From NCBI RefSeq assembly GCF_014647835.1, contig NZ_BMPY01000007.1, positions 1 to 64,000 on the forward strand: a stretch of 64,000 nt of DNA. The letters are read 5' to 3'. Source of the DNA: Microbispora rosea subsp. aerata (GTDB taxonomy: Bacteria; Actinomycetota; Actinomycetes; Streptosporangiales; Streptosporangiaceae). This document shows positions 1 to 7,671 of this stretch, piece after piece. The notes beneath the pieces are model-generated. The model worked only from the letters and a program-made list of their open reading frames with translations, was not told the origin of the DNA and searched no databases. The position numbers and the translations under genes are program-made. Position 1 is the first letter of the stretch. Every line of letters begins with the position of its first letter.

Positions 1-1
1 C

Positions 2-91
2 CTCGTCGCTCTGGTCCGCGCCGGGGCCACGTTCGTCAACGGCAAACTCATCGAACGCCCCGACGATCAGCCCTCACACGCAGCCGCTTAG
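2..91 (+). CDS. C-terminal tail of an unidentified protein, possibly a transposase (partial)
   Basis: The window opens inside an open frame whose last 29 residues (from LVALVRAGATFVNGKLIERP) end at TAG 89-91. A short basic and hydrophobic tail followed by non-coding DNA, with no gene for the next 470 bp, is what I would expect at the right edge of an insertion sequence, but no catalytic motif is in view. The transposase reading is a weak inference. It could equally be the end of an ordinary host gene. Confidence 0.35.
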   Translation, partial: LVALVRAGATFVNGKLIERPDDQPSHAAA

Positions 92-559
92 AAACTCGTG
101 ATCCACAGGTCTTGACGATTGCTCAGGAACCTGTGACCACACCGGTCGTCGGTGAGCTTTGGTTTCGCCGAGCGCTCGCTCGTGCCTGACTGACTGGTGG
201 CGACCGCTGCGGGGAAGTCCGAACACCGGCGAACGGCAGCGCGCGCTCCTGGCCGGCGGCCACCCCGCTCGTGCGGCACCCGAGGCCGATCGAGCGGCTT
301 CGCGTCCAAGGGGTTCACATCCCCATAGCTCCAGCACCACAGAGGCCGGTTCCGCCCAGCGGAACCGGCCTTTCTGCTTCTCCGCCGACCATCCGAGCGG
401 CCTCGGGGTCCCGCCCAGGCACACACGTACGAAAGGCGGGAAACCCTTGGTGTTTCCGCCGGAGACGTGGATGGGCCGTGGCGACCCGTCGAGATGGGAC
501 GGTCACTACTTTTCCGATTCTTTCCGCCTCATGTGGTCCACTGGCCGAGAGGGGGGAGG
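92..559. other. 468-bp intergenic stretch without a credible gene
   Basis: No reading frame here has plausible start, codon usage and protein character together. The only recognisable element is a strong hairpin terminator at 344-373. The stretch separates the transposase-like tail from the sensor kinase. The response regulator that usually accompanies such a kinase is not here. Confidence 0.6.
344..373 (+). terminator. Rho-independent terminator
   Basis: An 11-bp perfect stem (GGCCGGTTCCG, 344-354; CGGAACCGGCC, 360-370) with a 5-nt loop is followed by TTT. It would stop transcription arriving from the left edge before the sensor kinase gene. Confidence 0.75.
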
Positions 560-2005
560 ATGCGCCTGCACGACCGCTTCTCCATCACGTTCCGTATCAC
601 CCTGTTCACCGGGGTGGCGGCGACCCTCCTGTGTGCGCTGCTGGCTCTGTCGATCATGATGGGCGTTCACCGCTACGCCAGCGACGACGTCGCCAGGGAG
701 GTCACGGGGGAGGGTGGCCGGGTGGCCGTGGAGATCGAGCGGGGGCAACTGACCTACCCTCTCGTCGACTACAAGGACAGCAGCCTCCAGGTGATCGACC
801 CGTCCGGCCGCGTGGCCGCGGCGTCGTCGAAGATACGGGGCAAGCCGAGAATGGCGAGCTTCGTTCCGCCGGACACCAGGAACAGCGTCACCTGCGTCGT
901 GTGCAGCGACATCTTCCCAACCGCCAAGTGCAACATCGTCGTGGCGCAATGGGCGCATCGCATGGGCGAGAAATGGATTGTCTACAGCGCGTCCCCGGTG
1001 GTGCCGCCGTGGGTCGTCCCCTGGCTTGCGATGCTGGTGGGAGTGAGTGCGGTGGCGCTGGCCGCCGCCATCACCTATCTCGGTTACCGAGACGTGCGGG
1101 CGTCGCTCAGGCCGGTCGACGCCATCCGCGCGGAGCTGGACGAGATCAACGAGCACTGCCCCAGCCGCCGGGTGCCGGTGCCGCCCGCCAAGGACGAGAT
1201 CAGGGCGATGGCCGAGAGCGTCAACCACACGCTGAGCCGGCTGGACGGCGCGCTGAAGCAGGCGCAGAACGCGCTGCGGCACCAGCGGCAGTTCGTCTCC
1301 AACGCCTCCCACGATCTGCGCACGCCGATTGCCGCCATGCGGGCGGAGGTGGAGGACGGCCTCCTCGCGCCGGAGGAGACCAGCGTGCGTCGGCTGGGCG
1401 GGGTGCTCCTGCCCAGTCTCGACCGGCTGCAGGCGATCGTGAGCGACCTGCTGACCCTCGACCGGCTTGAGCACGGCGCGCGCGGCGATCAGACCAGGCT
1501 CGATCTGGCCGGGCTCGTGGCCACGGAGCTGCGGAATCGTCGGCACGAAGTCAAGCGTGTCGAATGCGCGCTCACGCCCGGGGTCATCGTGGTCGGCGAC
1601 AGGGTGCGTCTGGCTCGGCTGCTGACCAACCTCCTCGACAACGCCGAACGGCATGCCAGGACGACGATCACCGTGTCCGTACGGCACGAGCACGGCGGGG
1701 ACCACGGCGCCGCCGTGCTGGAGGTGGGCGACGACGGGCCGGGCATCGACCCGGACAAGCGCGAGATGGTGTTCGACCGGTTCACCAGGCTGGACGCGGC
1801 GCGCAGCAGGGACGCGGGAGGCGCGGGGCTGGGTCTGGCGATCGCCCGGCAGATCGCGGAGGCACACGAGGGCACCCTGACCATCGAGGACAGCCCGGTC
1901 GGCGCCCGTTTCGTCCTGCGCCTTCCGGCCGTTCGCGATGCGGCGACGGCGGCTTCGGCCGATGACGGCATTCCCGGTGAGAACGACCCTCACGGGCAGG
2001 GATGA
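560..2005 (+). CDS. Orphan membrane sensor histidine kinase
   Basis: Class I two-component kinase of about 481 residues. A membrane segment near residues 15-35 is followed by an extracytoplasmic sensor of about 110 residues, a second membrane segment (VVPWLAMLVGVSAVALAAA), a HAMP linker, the H-box SNASHDLRTP with phospho-acceptor His251, the N-box LLTNLLDNAERHA, and G-boxes DDGPGID and GAGLGLAIA. All catalytic landmarks are present. The sensor domain holds three cysteines (112, 115, 124) as C-x2-C plus one, which could form a disulfide or bind metal. I chose ATG 560, preceded by a GA-rich RBS; a GTG at 467 would add a non-conserved extension. No response regulator gene adjoins it, so its partner must lie elsewhere or was lost with the rearranged left flank. 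Confidence 0.9.
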   Translation: MRLHDRFSITFRITLFTGVAATLLCALLALSIMMGVHRYASDDVAREVTGEGGRVAVEIERGQLTYPLVDYKDSSLQVIDPSGRVAAASSKIRGKPRMASFVPPDTRNSVTCVVCSDIFPTAKCNIVVAQWAHRMGEKWIVYSASPVVPPWVVPWLAMLVGVSAVALAAAITYLGYRDVRASLRPVDAIRAELDEINEHCPSRRVPVPPAKDEIRAMAESVNHTLSRLDGALKQAQNALRHQRQFVSNASHDLRTPIAAMRAEVEDGLLAPEETSVRRLGGVLLPSLDRLQAIVSDLLTLDRLEHGARGDQTRLDLAGLVATELRNRRHEVKRVECALTPGVIVVGDRVRLARLLTNLLDNAERHARTTITVSVRHEHGGDHGAAVLEVGDDGPGIDPDKREMVFDRFTRLDAARSRDAGGAGLGLAIARQIAEAHEGTLTIEDSPVGARFVLRLPAVRDAATAASADDGIPGENDPHGQG

Positions 2006-2516
2006 GAGGACGGGCAGGCCATCCGCTCGGCCATCGCCTCGGAACGATCCTCGGCGGCCGGGATGAGAGCCCCTCGCCCTCGTCAGCACGGAGATCGCAC
2101 GGCGTGGCGGGTGTGTCCGGGTGGGTGCCGCTCGGCGGTGTCTGGGGGTTGCGGGCTTCCGCTTTCTCGGGCCCCGGCTTTCCGCTGTACAGGCACCCCG
2201 GGGTGGCGGCCGTGTCCGGGTGGGTGTCGCTCGGCCGGTGTCTGGGGGTTGTCGGCTCCCGCTCCCTTGGACCTCGGCTTTCCGCTGTACAGGCACCCCG
2301 GCGTGGCGGGTGTGTCCGGGTGGGTGTCGCTCGGCCGGTGTCTGGGGGTTGTCGGCTCCCGCTCCCTTGGAGCTCGGCTTCCCGCCGTTCCACCATCCCG
2401 GCTGGGTGCGGTCGTCCGGTGCCATGTCTGTGAACAACACCAAGGTCAACCAGCACTCCAGTCTCACGATGCCGCAGCTCAAAGGTCGTCATATTCCGGA
2501 AGCCACCCCGGTTCGG
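2006..2516. other. Intergenic stretch dominated by a 100-bp tandem repeat
   Basis: Apart from the repeat array at 2101-2400, nothing recognisable is seen. Long open frames cross the stretch on both strands, but they are low-complexity products of the repeat and of the GC skew. The repeat period of 100 is not a multiple of three, so no single frame repeats a peptide. Confidence 0.7.
2101..2400. repeat. Three head-to-tail copies of a 100-bp unit
   Basis: Copies occupy 2101-2200, 2201-2300 and 2301-2400. Each begins at a variant of GGCGTGGCGG, contains GTCCGGGTGGGTG and TGTCTGGGGGTTG at fixed offsets, and ends in CACCCCG or CATCCCG. Copies 2 and 3 are nearly identical over their first 80 bases. 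Copy 1 has diverged most in the middle, and copy 3 in its last 20 bases. There is no spacer and no indel between copies. Confidence 0.9.
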
Positions 2517-2546
2517 TTGACGGAGTGAGTGCTCACTCCGTACGGT
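2517..2546 (+). promoter_or_regulatory. TetR-gene promoter with operator between -35 and -10
   Basis: A -35-like TTGACG (2517-2522) and a -10-like TACGGT (2541-2546) are separated by 18 bp. Between and over them lies a perfect 9-bp inverted repeat, CGGAGTGAG tg CTCACTCCG (2521-2540). The predicted start of transcription falls within a base or two of ATG 2554, so the mRNA may be leaderless. This placement is typical for autorepression by a TetR protein and is most simply the operator of the next gene. Confidence 0.75.
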
Positions 2547-2553
2547 CGAGAGT

Positions 2554-3264
2554 ATGACAGACACCACCACCCCCCGTCGGCGGGCGCCGGCGATGAGCCC
2601 CGAGCAGCGCCGGGCGATGATCGTCGCCGCGGCGCTTCCGCTGGTCGCAGAACGCGGCGCCGCCGTCACCACGAGCCAGATCGCCCGGGTCGCCGGCATC
2701 GGCGAGGGCACCGTCTTCCGGGTCTTCGCCGACAAGGACGAGCTGCTCGACGCGTGCGTGAACGAGGCGACCGACCCCGGTCACGTGCTGCGCGAGCTGG
2801 CCTCGATCTCCCTGGACGACCCGCTCGCCGACCGGCTGGCGCAGGCGGTCGAGGCGCTGCGCGCCCACCTGGAACGCATGGGAGCCGTGATCGGCGCCTT
2901 GCACAGCACCGGCTACCGCCTCCGACGAGGCACCGGAGAGCGCGGGGCCCCCAGCGGCCCAGAGGACGGCAGGCACGCCCCAGAGGAGGGCAGGCGCACC
3001 GCCGAAGACAGGCACGCCCCCGAAGGCGGGGATGCCTCGCGTGGCAGGGAGACCTCGATGCGGGCGATCCACGAGGCGCTCGTCGAGCTGATCGAGCCCG
3101 ACCGGGCGGCGCTGCGCCTGGAGCCCGCGAAGGTCGCCTCCGTCTTCATGGGGATGCTCTTCACCCGTCCCCTGGCCACCTCCGGCGGCGCGGAGCCGTC
3201 CCCGGAGGAGCTCGTGGACATCCTCCTGCACGGCACGCTCAAGACCCCCGGGAGCGCGGCATGA
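2554..3264 (+). CDS. TetR-family repressor with a low-complexity insert
   Basis: 236-residue regulator. The N-terminal helix-turn-helix includes TTSQIARVAGIGEGTVFRVF, the usual TetR DNA-binding helix pair at about residues 38-60. The C-terminal half is a ligand and dimer domain. Residues about 128-170 form a Gly/Arg/Glu-rich segment with short near-repeats (EDGRHAPEEG, EDRHAPEGGD) that has no place in the normal fold and looks like a linker expansion. It overlaps the VOC gene by four bases (ATGA), so the two are translationally coupled. The palindrome just upstream points to autoregulation. The ligand is unknown. Confidence 0.9.
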   Translation: MTDTTTPRRRAPAMSPEQRRAMIVAAALPLVAERGAAVTTSQIARVAGIGEGTVFRVFADKDELLDACVNEATDPGHVLRELASISLDDPLADRLAQAVEALRAHLERMGAVIGALHSTGYRLRRGTGERGAPSGPEDGRHAPEEGRRTAEDRHAPEGGDASRGRETSMRAIHEALVELIEPDRAALRLEPAKVASVFMGMLFTRPLATSGGAEPSPEELVDILLHGTLKTPGSAA

Positions 3265-3635
3265 CCATCACGCTGAACCACACCATCGTCCCCGCCGTCG
3301 ACAACCGCGAGGCGGCCCGGTTCTTCGCCTCGATCATGGGCTTGACCGAGCTGCCGCCCACCGGGCGGAACGGCCATTTCGCCCCCGTACGGGTGAACGA
3401 CACGCTGACCCTGGACTTCATGACCGTGCCGGAGCCCGTCGGCGTGCATCTGGCCTTCGACGTGGACCCCGCCACGTTCGACCAGATCCTGGCCCGCCTG
3501 CGGGAGGCCGGGGTGCCGTACGGCAACGATCCGGGCCATCCCGACAACGGCCGCATCGACCACCCGCTGTGCCCGCGCGGGCTGTTCTTCGTCGACGCGG
3601 CGCGCAATCTCTACGAGGTCATGTCCCCGGCCTGA
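3261..3635 (+). CDS. VOC (glyoxalase/bleomycin-resistance fold) protein
   Basis: Single VOC module of 124 residues, starting NHTIVPAVDNREAARFFASI and ending in FVDAARNLYEVM, where the final Glu is the usual last metal ligand of the fold. Such proteins act as metal-dependent dioxygenases, isomerases or drug-binding resistance proteins, and sequence alone does not choose between these. It is co-transcribed with the TetR gene (4-bp overlap) and is therefore likely induced by whatever that repressor senses. Its 3' end overlaps the convergent amidohydrolase gene by 25 bp. Confidence 0.85.
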   Translation: MTITLNHTIVPAVDNREAARFFASIMGLTELPPTGRNGHFAPVRVNDTLTLDFMTVPEPVGVHLAFDVDPATFDQILARLREAGVPYGNDPGHPDNGRIDHPLCPRGLFFVDAARNLYEVMSPA

Positions 3636-4531
3636 CCGACGCCGGAGCCGATGCCGAAGATCCTGGCGGCGTTGTCGTGGCAGACGGCGCGCAGCCACTC
3701 GTCCCCCAGGTTCAGGTCGGCCAGGGCCGACAGCGCTTCCGCGTACGGATAGGGGATGTTGGGGAAGTCCGTGCCGAGCAGGACGCGGTCCTGAAGCTCC
3801 AGCAGGAGCGGGACGGCATCCCGCGGGAAGGGCGCGGTCTCCTCGGTGAACCGGGTGAAGGCCATCGTCGTGTCCAGGCAGACCGCGGGGAAACGCAGGG
3901 CCAGCGCGAGAAACTCGGCGTACTCGGGAGTGCCCATGTGGGCGACCACGAGCCGTAACCGGGGATGCCGGGCGAGCAGGGCCGCGATCGGTTCGGGCCC
4001 GGTGTGCGCCCCGGGGACCGGCCCCGACCCGCAGTGCGTCACCACCGGGACGCCGTGGTCCTCCAGCAGGCCCCAGACCTCGTCCAGCAGCGGGTCGTTC
4101 GGGTCGTACGCGCCGACCTGGAGGTGGGCCTTGAACACCCGCGCGCCCGCCTCGACCGCCCGCGCGACGCCGGGCTCCGGGAAGAACGTCGCCGTGTGCA
4201 GGCAGCCGGGGACCCGGGCGGCGAAGCCGGCGGACCAGTCGTTCAGCCACTCCGCCATGCCGGGCTTGTGGGGATAGAGCATGGAGGTGAAGGCCCGCAC
4301 GCCGAAGGCCCTGAGCCGTTCGACACGGTCGTCCTCGGGCAGCCGGTACGTGATCGGCCAGGGCCGGGCGACCAGCGGCCCGGCGGAGTCGAAGTAGGCC
4401 CACACCTTGGTCAGCACACGCTCCGGCATGAAGTGGGTGTGGACGTCGATCAGGCCCGGCAGGCCCAGCTCCCGCCAGAACGCGTTCACGCGCCGAATGT
4501 CGTCATCCTCAGCAAGGGTCTCGCGCAGCAT
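3611..4531 (-). CDS. TIM-barrel amidohydrolase (amidohydrolase-2 family)
   Basis: 306-residue metal-dependent hydrolase or decarboxylase. Visible metal-site landmarks are the HxH motif in LIDVHTHFMPE near the N terminus, a His in VVTHCG, a His in VVAHMG, and the late Asp in LLGTDFPN. This is the pattern of the PF04909 group, which includes ACMSD-like decarboxylases and lactone hydrolases. Start chosen at ATG 4531. An upstream in-frame ATG would run into the neighbouring pseudogene. It lies 4 bp downstream of the WYL-regulator relic on the same strand, so the two were once an operon. Substrate unknown. Confidence 0.85.
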   Translation of the reverse strand: MLRETLAEDDDIRRVNAFWRELGLPGLIDVHTHFMPERVLTKVWAYFDSAGPLVARPWPITYRLPEDDRVERLRAFGVRAFTSMLYPHKPGMAEWLNDWSAGFAARVPGCLHTATFFPEPGVARAVEAGARVFKAHLQVGAYDPNDPLLDEVWGLLEDHGVPVVTHCGSGPVPGAHTGPEPIAALLARHPRLRLVVAHMGTPEYAEFLALALRFPAVCLDTTMAFTRFTEETAPFPRDAVPLLLELQDRVLLGTDFPNIPYPYAEALSALADLNLGDEWLRAVCHDNAARIFGIGSGVGQAGDMTS

Positions 4532-4535
4532 GGCC

Positions 4536-4957
4536 TCACACGTTACCGGCCACCGCGATCCGGTAGCGCTCGGCGAGCGCACGCAGGTGGGCGCGCGGCG
4601 GGTCGAGCACGATGAACGGCACGTCGAGCGAGGTGAGGAAGGCCGTCAGGTTGTGCGGCGAGTCGCCGCCGGTCTCCGGCACGCAGGCGTCCTCCCCGTC
4701 GGCGCGCAGCAGGCCGGCCGCCGCCGTGAGCCTCCCGCCCACGACCTCGACGGGGGGCGTGCGGCCGCACCACGGCCCGGTGCCTCCGGGCGGCCGAGCC
4801 GGTCCCGCGTACGGCGTGGGCGGCGGCGTCGCCCTCGGGCGGCTCGCGCGGGGTGAAACGGGGGCCGTTCGGGGTGCGCAGCCGCACGCGGCCGGCGCGG
4901 AAGGTCCGCCAGTCGCGGCGGTCGACGTCCCAGGCCGGCAGATACCAGCGCCGGCAC
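4536..4957 (-). pseudogene. Truncated, frameshifted WYL-domain regulator
   Basis: Reading the minus strand from 4957, the peptide RWYLPAWDVDRRDWRTFRAG is the core of a WYL ligand-sensing domain and continues into RLRTPNGPRFTPREPP. The frame then shifts near a run of six G (plus strand 4752-4757), after which GLLRADGEDACVPETGGDSP and LRALAERYRIAVAG complete the domain to TGA 4536. The N-terminal helix-turn-helix half is absent. One base too many in the homopolymer would explain the shift, so a sequencing error there is possible, but the 5' truncation stands regardless. Confidence 0.75.
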
Positions 4958-5055
4958 CCGGATTGGTCACCGCCTCGGTCGCCGACCCGTTCGGCAACGT
5001 TCTCGGGATCATGTGTGACGCCCGCTCCCTGGAGATCATCCAGGATCGCCGATGA
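4954..5055 (+). pseudogene. 3' remnant of a VOC/glyoxalase gene
   Basis: The plus strand encodes ASVADPFGNVLGIMC followed by RSLEII and a stop. This is the characteristic last strand of a VOC protein (DPFGN...G). Nothing upstream in frame belongs to such a gene; instead the sequence passes directly into the reversed WYL relic at about 4954-4957. A deletion therefore appears to have fused the inside of two divergent or convergent genes. Confidence 0.65.
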
Positions 5056-5184
5056 AAGTTGCAGAGCCGTGCCCGATCAACCAGGCGCGTACGGCCGGTC
5101 ACGTCGGCGTCCGTTGACCGGCCGTTCCCCGCTACGGACGATCGGCGGCATCGAGCCGTTTAACCGACACGAGGAGTGCGGACG

Positions 5185-6009
5185 ATGAGATCGAAGACGG
5201 GCATAGGCGCCTGGGCGACGGCGGTGCTCTCGGCGGCTGTCGCGCTCGTCGTACCGATGGCTATGGAGACCGGGGCGGGCGCGGCGACCACGACGACGCC
5301 GCTGCAGGCGGCGGCGTCGGCGTACCCCTGCAAGACCAGCCCGGCCCCCACCGCGTCGCCGCAGAACACACCGCCGAGCGCTCCGGGGACGCCCGAGGTC
5401 GTCCGCGTGACCCTGAACTCGGTCACCCTCCGCTGGGCGCCCGCCACCGACGAGGACGGCATCGCCTGCTACTACGTCAGGGAAGGCACGACCAACGTGG
5501 CGACCTTCCAGCCCGCGGTCACCGAGGGCAACTTCTCCCTGCCGTGGCCGCCCTACGGCGTCCCCTACCAGGACCATGAGCTGCACGTCGTGGCCGTGGA
5601 CACGAAGGGCGCGGTGGGGCCCGCGTCCGAGACCGTGACGGTGAGGATCTACAACGACGTCCCCGTCCCCCCGTCGCCGTCGGTCACGCCCCAGGGCGCC
5701 TGCCGGGTGACCTACCAGTCGTTCTCGTGGGGCACCGGGATGATGGCGAACATCTCGATCACCAACACGGGCACCCAGCCGATCAACGACTGGCGGCTCA
5801 CGTTCTCCTTCCCGGACAACGGCCAGAAGGTGACCTCGGGCTGGGTGGCCACCTGGTCGCAGTCCGGCGCACAGGTGACGGCGGCGGCCCCGGCCTGGGG
5901 CAAGGACCTCGCCGCCGGCGCCACGGTCAACATCGGCTTCAACGGCACCCACGAGGGGATCAACCCGGACCCGGCGCGGTTCAGCCTCAACGGCGCCGTC
6001 TGCTCCTGA
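5185..6009 (+). CDS. Secreted FnIII plus family-2 carbohydrate-binding protein
   Basis: 274 residues with an N-terminal signal peptide (basic MRSKTG, hydrophobic core AVLSAAVALVVPMAM, Ala-rich cleavage zone). A fibronectin type III module spans about residues 60-165 (VTLNSVTLRWAPATDEDGI). A Pro-rich linker is followed by a CBM2 module with the paired terminal cysteines (GACRVTY ... NGAVCS) and exposed Trp (GWVATW). CBM2 modules bind cellulose or chitin. There is no catalytic domain, so this is a stand-alone binding protein or lost its enzyme. ATG 5185 has GAGGAG eight bases upstream; the GTG at 5176 is less well placed. Confidence 0.88.
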   Translation: MRSKTGIGAWATAVLSAAVALVVPMAMETGAGAATTTTPLQAAASAYPCKTSPAPTASPQNTPPSAPGTPEVVRVTLNSVTLRWAPATDEDGIACYYVREGTTNVATFQPAVTEGNFSLPWPPYGVPYQDHELHVVAVDTKGAVGPASETVTVRIYNDVPVPPSPSVTPQGACRVTYQSFSWGTGMMANISITNTGTQPINDWRLTFSFPDNGQKVTSGWVATWSQSGAQVTAAAPAWGKDLAAGATVNIGFNGTHEGINPDPARFSLNGAVCS

Positions 6010-6140
6010 CACCGTCCCGGACGGCCCGCCCGCCGTCCATCCCCGGCGTACGCCGCCCGCCGTGGGCGGCGTACGCGGCGCAGTTCGGGCTCGCGCGCCG
6101 GGCCGTACGCGCGTGGCCGTCCCCTGAGGGACGCGCCGGG

Positions 6141-7544
6141 TCAGCCGAGGCCGGCGTACTGGCGGGGGCGCAGCGCCTGGGCGCGCAGCGCGGCCAGCGC
6201 GGCCCGGCGCCCGGTGGTGGTGAGCCGCCACGGCCCGCCGCCGGGCGCACGCCGCCGGGGCCCGCGTCCTGCGGCCTCGAACCCCGGCCCGGCGAACTCC
6301 GGCCCGGCGAACTGCAGCGTGGCGGACTCGGACTCCCGTGACGCCGTCTCCGGCTCCCCGGAGGCGGCCTCCAGGCCGAGGGCGCCGAGACGGTGCCTGA
6401 GCCGGGTGAGCGGGCCGGTGAGGTCCGCTCCGCTGACCCTGCCGCCGTCGGTCGCCCGCCAGCCCTCGCCGTTGACCACCTCGGCGACCCGGGCGCGCAG
6501 GTCGCCGTCTCGCACCACGTCGGCGTCGACCAGGATCATCAGCGCCGACTCGCGGATGGAGATCTCGAAGTCGTGTTCCCCGGGGGCGGGGACGAGCAGC
6601 GTGGGCGCGGCCGCCTCCCACAGGGCGGCGCGGTCGTCCAGCAGGTTTCTGCCCGTGGTGGTGAGCACCAGCCTGCGGCCGCTGCGCCGAAGCGCCCCGA
6701 GGTCGTGGACGGCGATCTGCCGCAGCTCGGCGAGGGGCGGCACGTCGCTCTCGCCGCGCACGGTCCGCTCCGCCCAGCCGAACCGGTCGGCCGCCTCGAC
6801 GGCCACGGCACGCCCGACGTTGAGCCGCTGGGTCAGGCGCACCCCGGTGCGGGCCAGGTCGAGCAGCCAGCGCAGCGGTTCCAGATGGGGCTCGTCCGGG
6901 GCCGTGATCGGCGCGTGCAGCCGCACCTCGAAGGGCTGGGCGAGCTCGCGCCTGGCGGTGCCGCGCCCGAGCACCCAGCGGTTCAGCCGCTCGCCGTGCA
7001 CCCGGTGCAGCCAGCAGTCGCCGCCCAGCTCCGTACGGGGAGTGGTGAGCCAGCGGCGGGTCAGCTCCTCGCGGTCCACCGGCTCGCCGGCGACGATGGC
7101 CAGTTCGAGGGCGGCGGCGCAGGCGACGTGCGCCCCGAGCTCCTCCGGCCCCATGATCGAGCTCCACGACAGCTCGGCGATGTCCGGGGGCACCACCCCG
7201 GTGGCCTCGAGCTCCCGGTGGTAGGCCGCGGCCCCCGCCTCCTCGCCCTCCGTGGCGTACGTCAGCAGGATGCGGGTGGTGGCGGATGAGTCGCACAGGG
7301 CGGCGTAACGCTCCATGCCGGCGAGCCTGAGCAGCTCGCCGAGGGCGCGCGCGATGGTCGCCCGGTCGCCCGGCACCTTGATCGGCAGGGTGTACCAGAG
7401 GAACTCGCACACGTCGAACTGGCTGATGGTCTCCAGCGCCTCGCCGCCGGCGAGCCACTCGACCGCGACGCGGGCGTGCTCGGCGATGTCCGGCTCGGAG
7501 CGCTCCAGTTGCGCGAGGAGCGCGGCGACGTCAGGTGCGGGCAT
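6141..7544 (-). CDS. Uncharacterised 467-residue protein
   Basis: I do not recognise this family. The sequence starts PAPDVAALLAQLERSEPDIA and is largely helical and acidic in its first half. It contains two copies of a short motif ending in TTTGR (RLVLTTTGRNLL near the middle, WRLTTTGRRAAL at the C terminus), each at the end of a basic segment, suggesting a duplicated winged-helix-like unit. There are no signal peptide and no membrane segments. ATG 7544 was preferred over an upstream start because the extra residues are Arg-rich and unlike the rest. It shares its strand with pmt, about 130 bp away. Confidence 0.7.
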   Translation of the reverse strand: MPAPDVAALLAQLERSEPDIAEHARVAVEWLAGGEALETISQFDVCEFLWYTLPIKVPGDRATIARALGELLRLAGMERYAALCDSSATTRILLTYATEGEEAGAAAYHRELEATGVVPPDIAELSWSSIMGPEELGAHVACAAALELAIVAGEPVDREELTRRWLTTPRTELGGDCWLHRVHGERLNRWVLGRGTARRELAQPFEVRLHAPITAPDEPHLEPLRWLLDLARTGVRLTQRLNVGRAVAVEAADRFGWAERTVRGESDVPPLAELRQIAVHDLGALRRSGRRLVLTTTGRNLLDDRAALWEAAAPTLLVPAPGEHDFEISIRESALMILVDADVVRDGDLRARVAEVVNGEGWRATDGGRVSGADLTGPLTRLRHRLGALGLEAASGEPETASRESESATLQFAGPEFAGPGFEAAGRGPRRRAPGGGPWRLTTTGRRAALAALRAQALRPRQYAGLG

Positions 7545-7671
7545 GACCCGCAGTCTGCCGTATCGACCCCATCGTTGACGACGACCCGGCATCACTCGCG
7601 ACCACCCCCCCTCTGGGCCCTCGTTCGCGCGCACCCTTGAGCGCGACGGTATGGCCAACGATACGGGGGAC

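Noticed and set aside
307-345. GGGG-TTCACAT-CCCC followed by AGCTCCA, resembling the T-arm and 3' end of a tRNA or tmRNA
   Set aside because: The loop does not fit TTCRANY, no matching 5' half or anticodon arm lies upstream, and no tag-like reading frame is present. At most an att-site fragment.
506-2482. 658-residue minus-strand open frame over the kinase and repeat array
   Set aside because: It is antisense to a clear histidine kinase and, over the repeat, has only Pro/Arg-rich low-complexity sequence. A GC-skew shadow.
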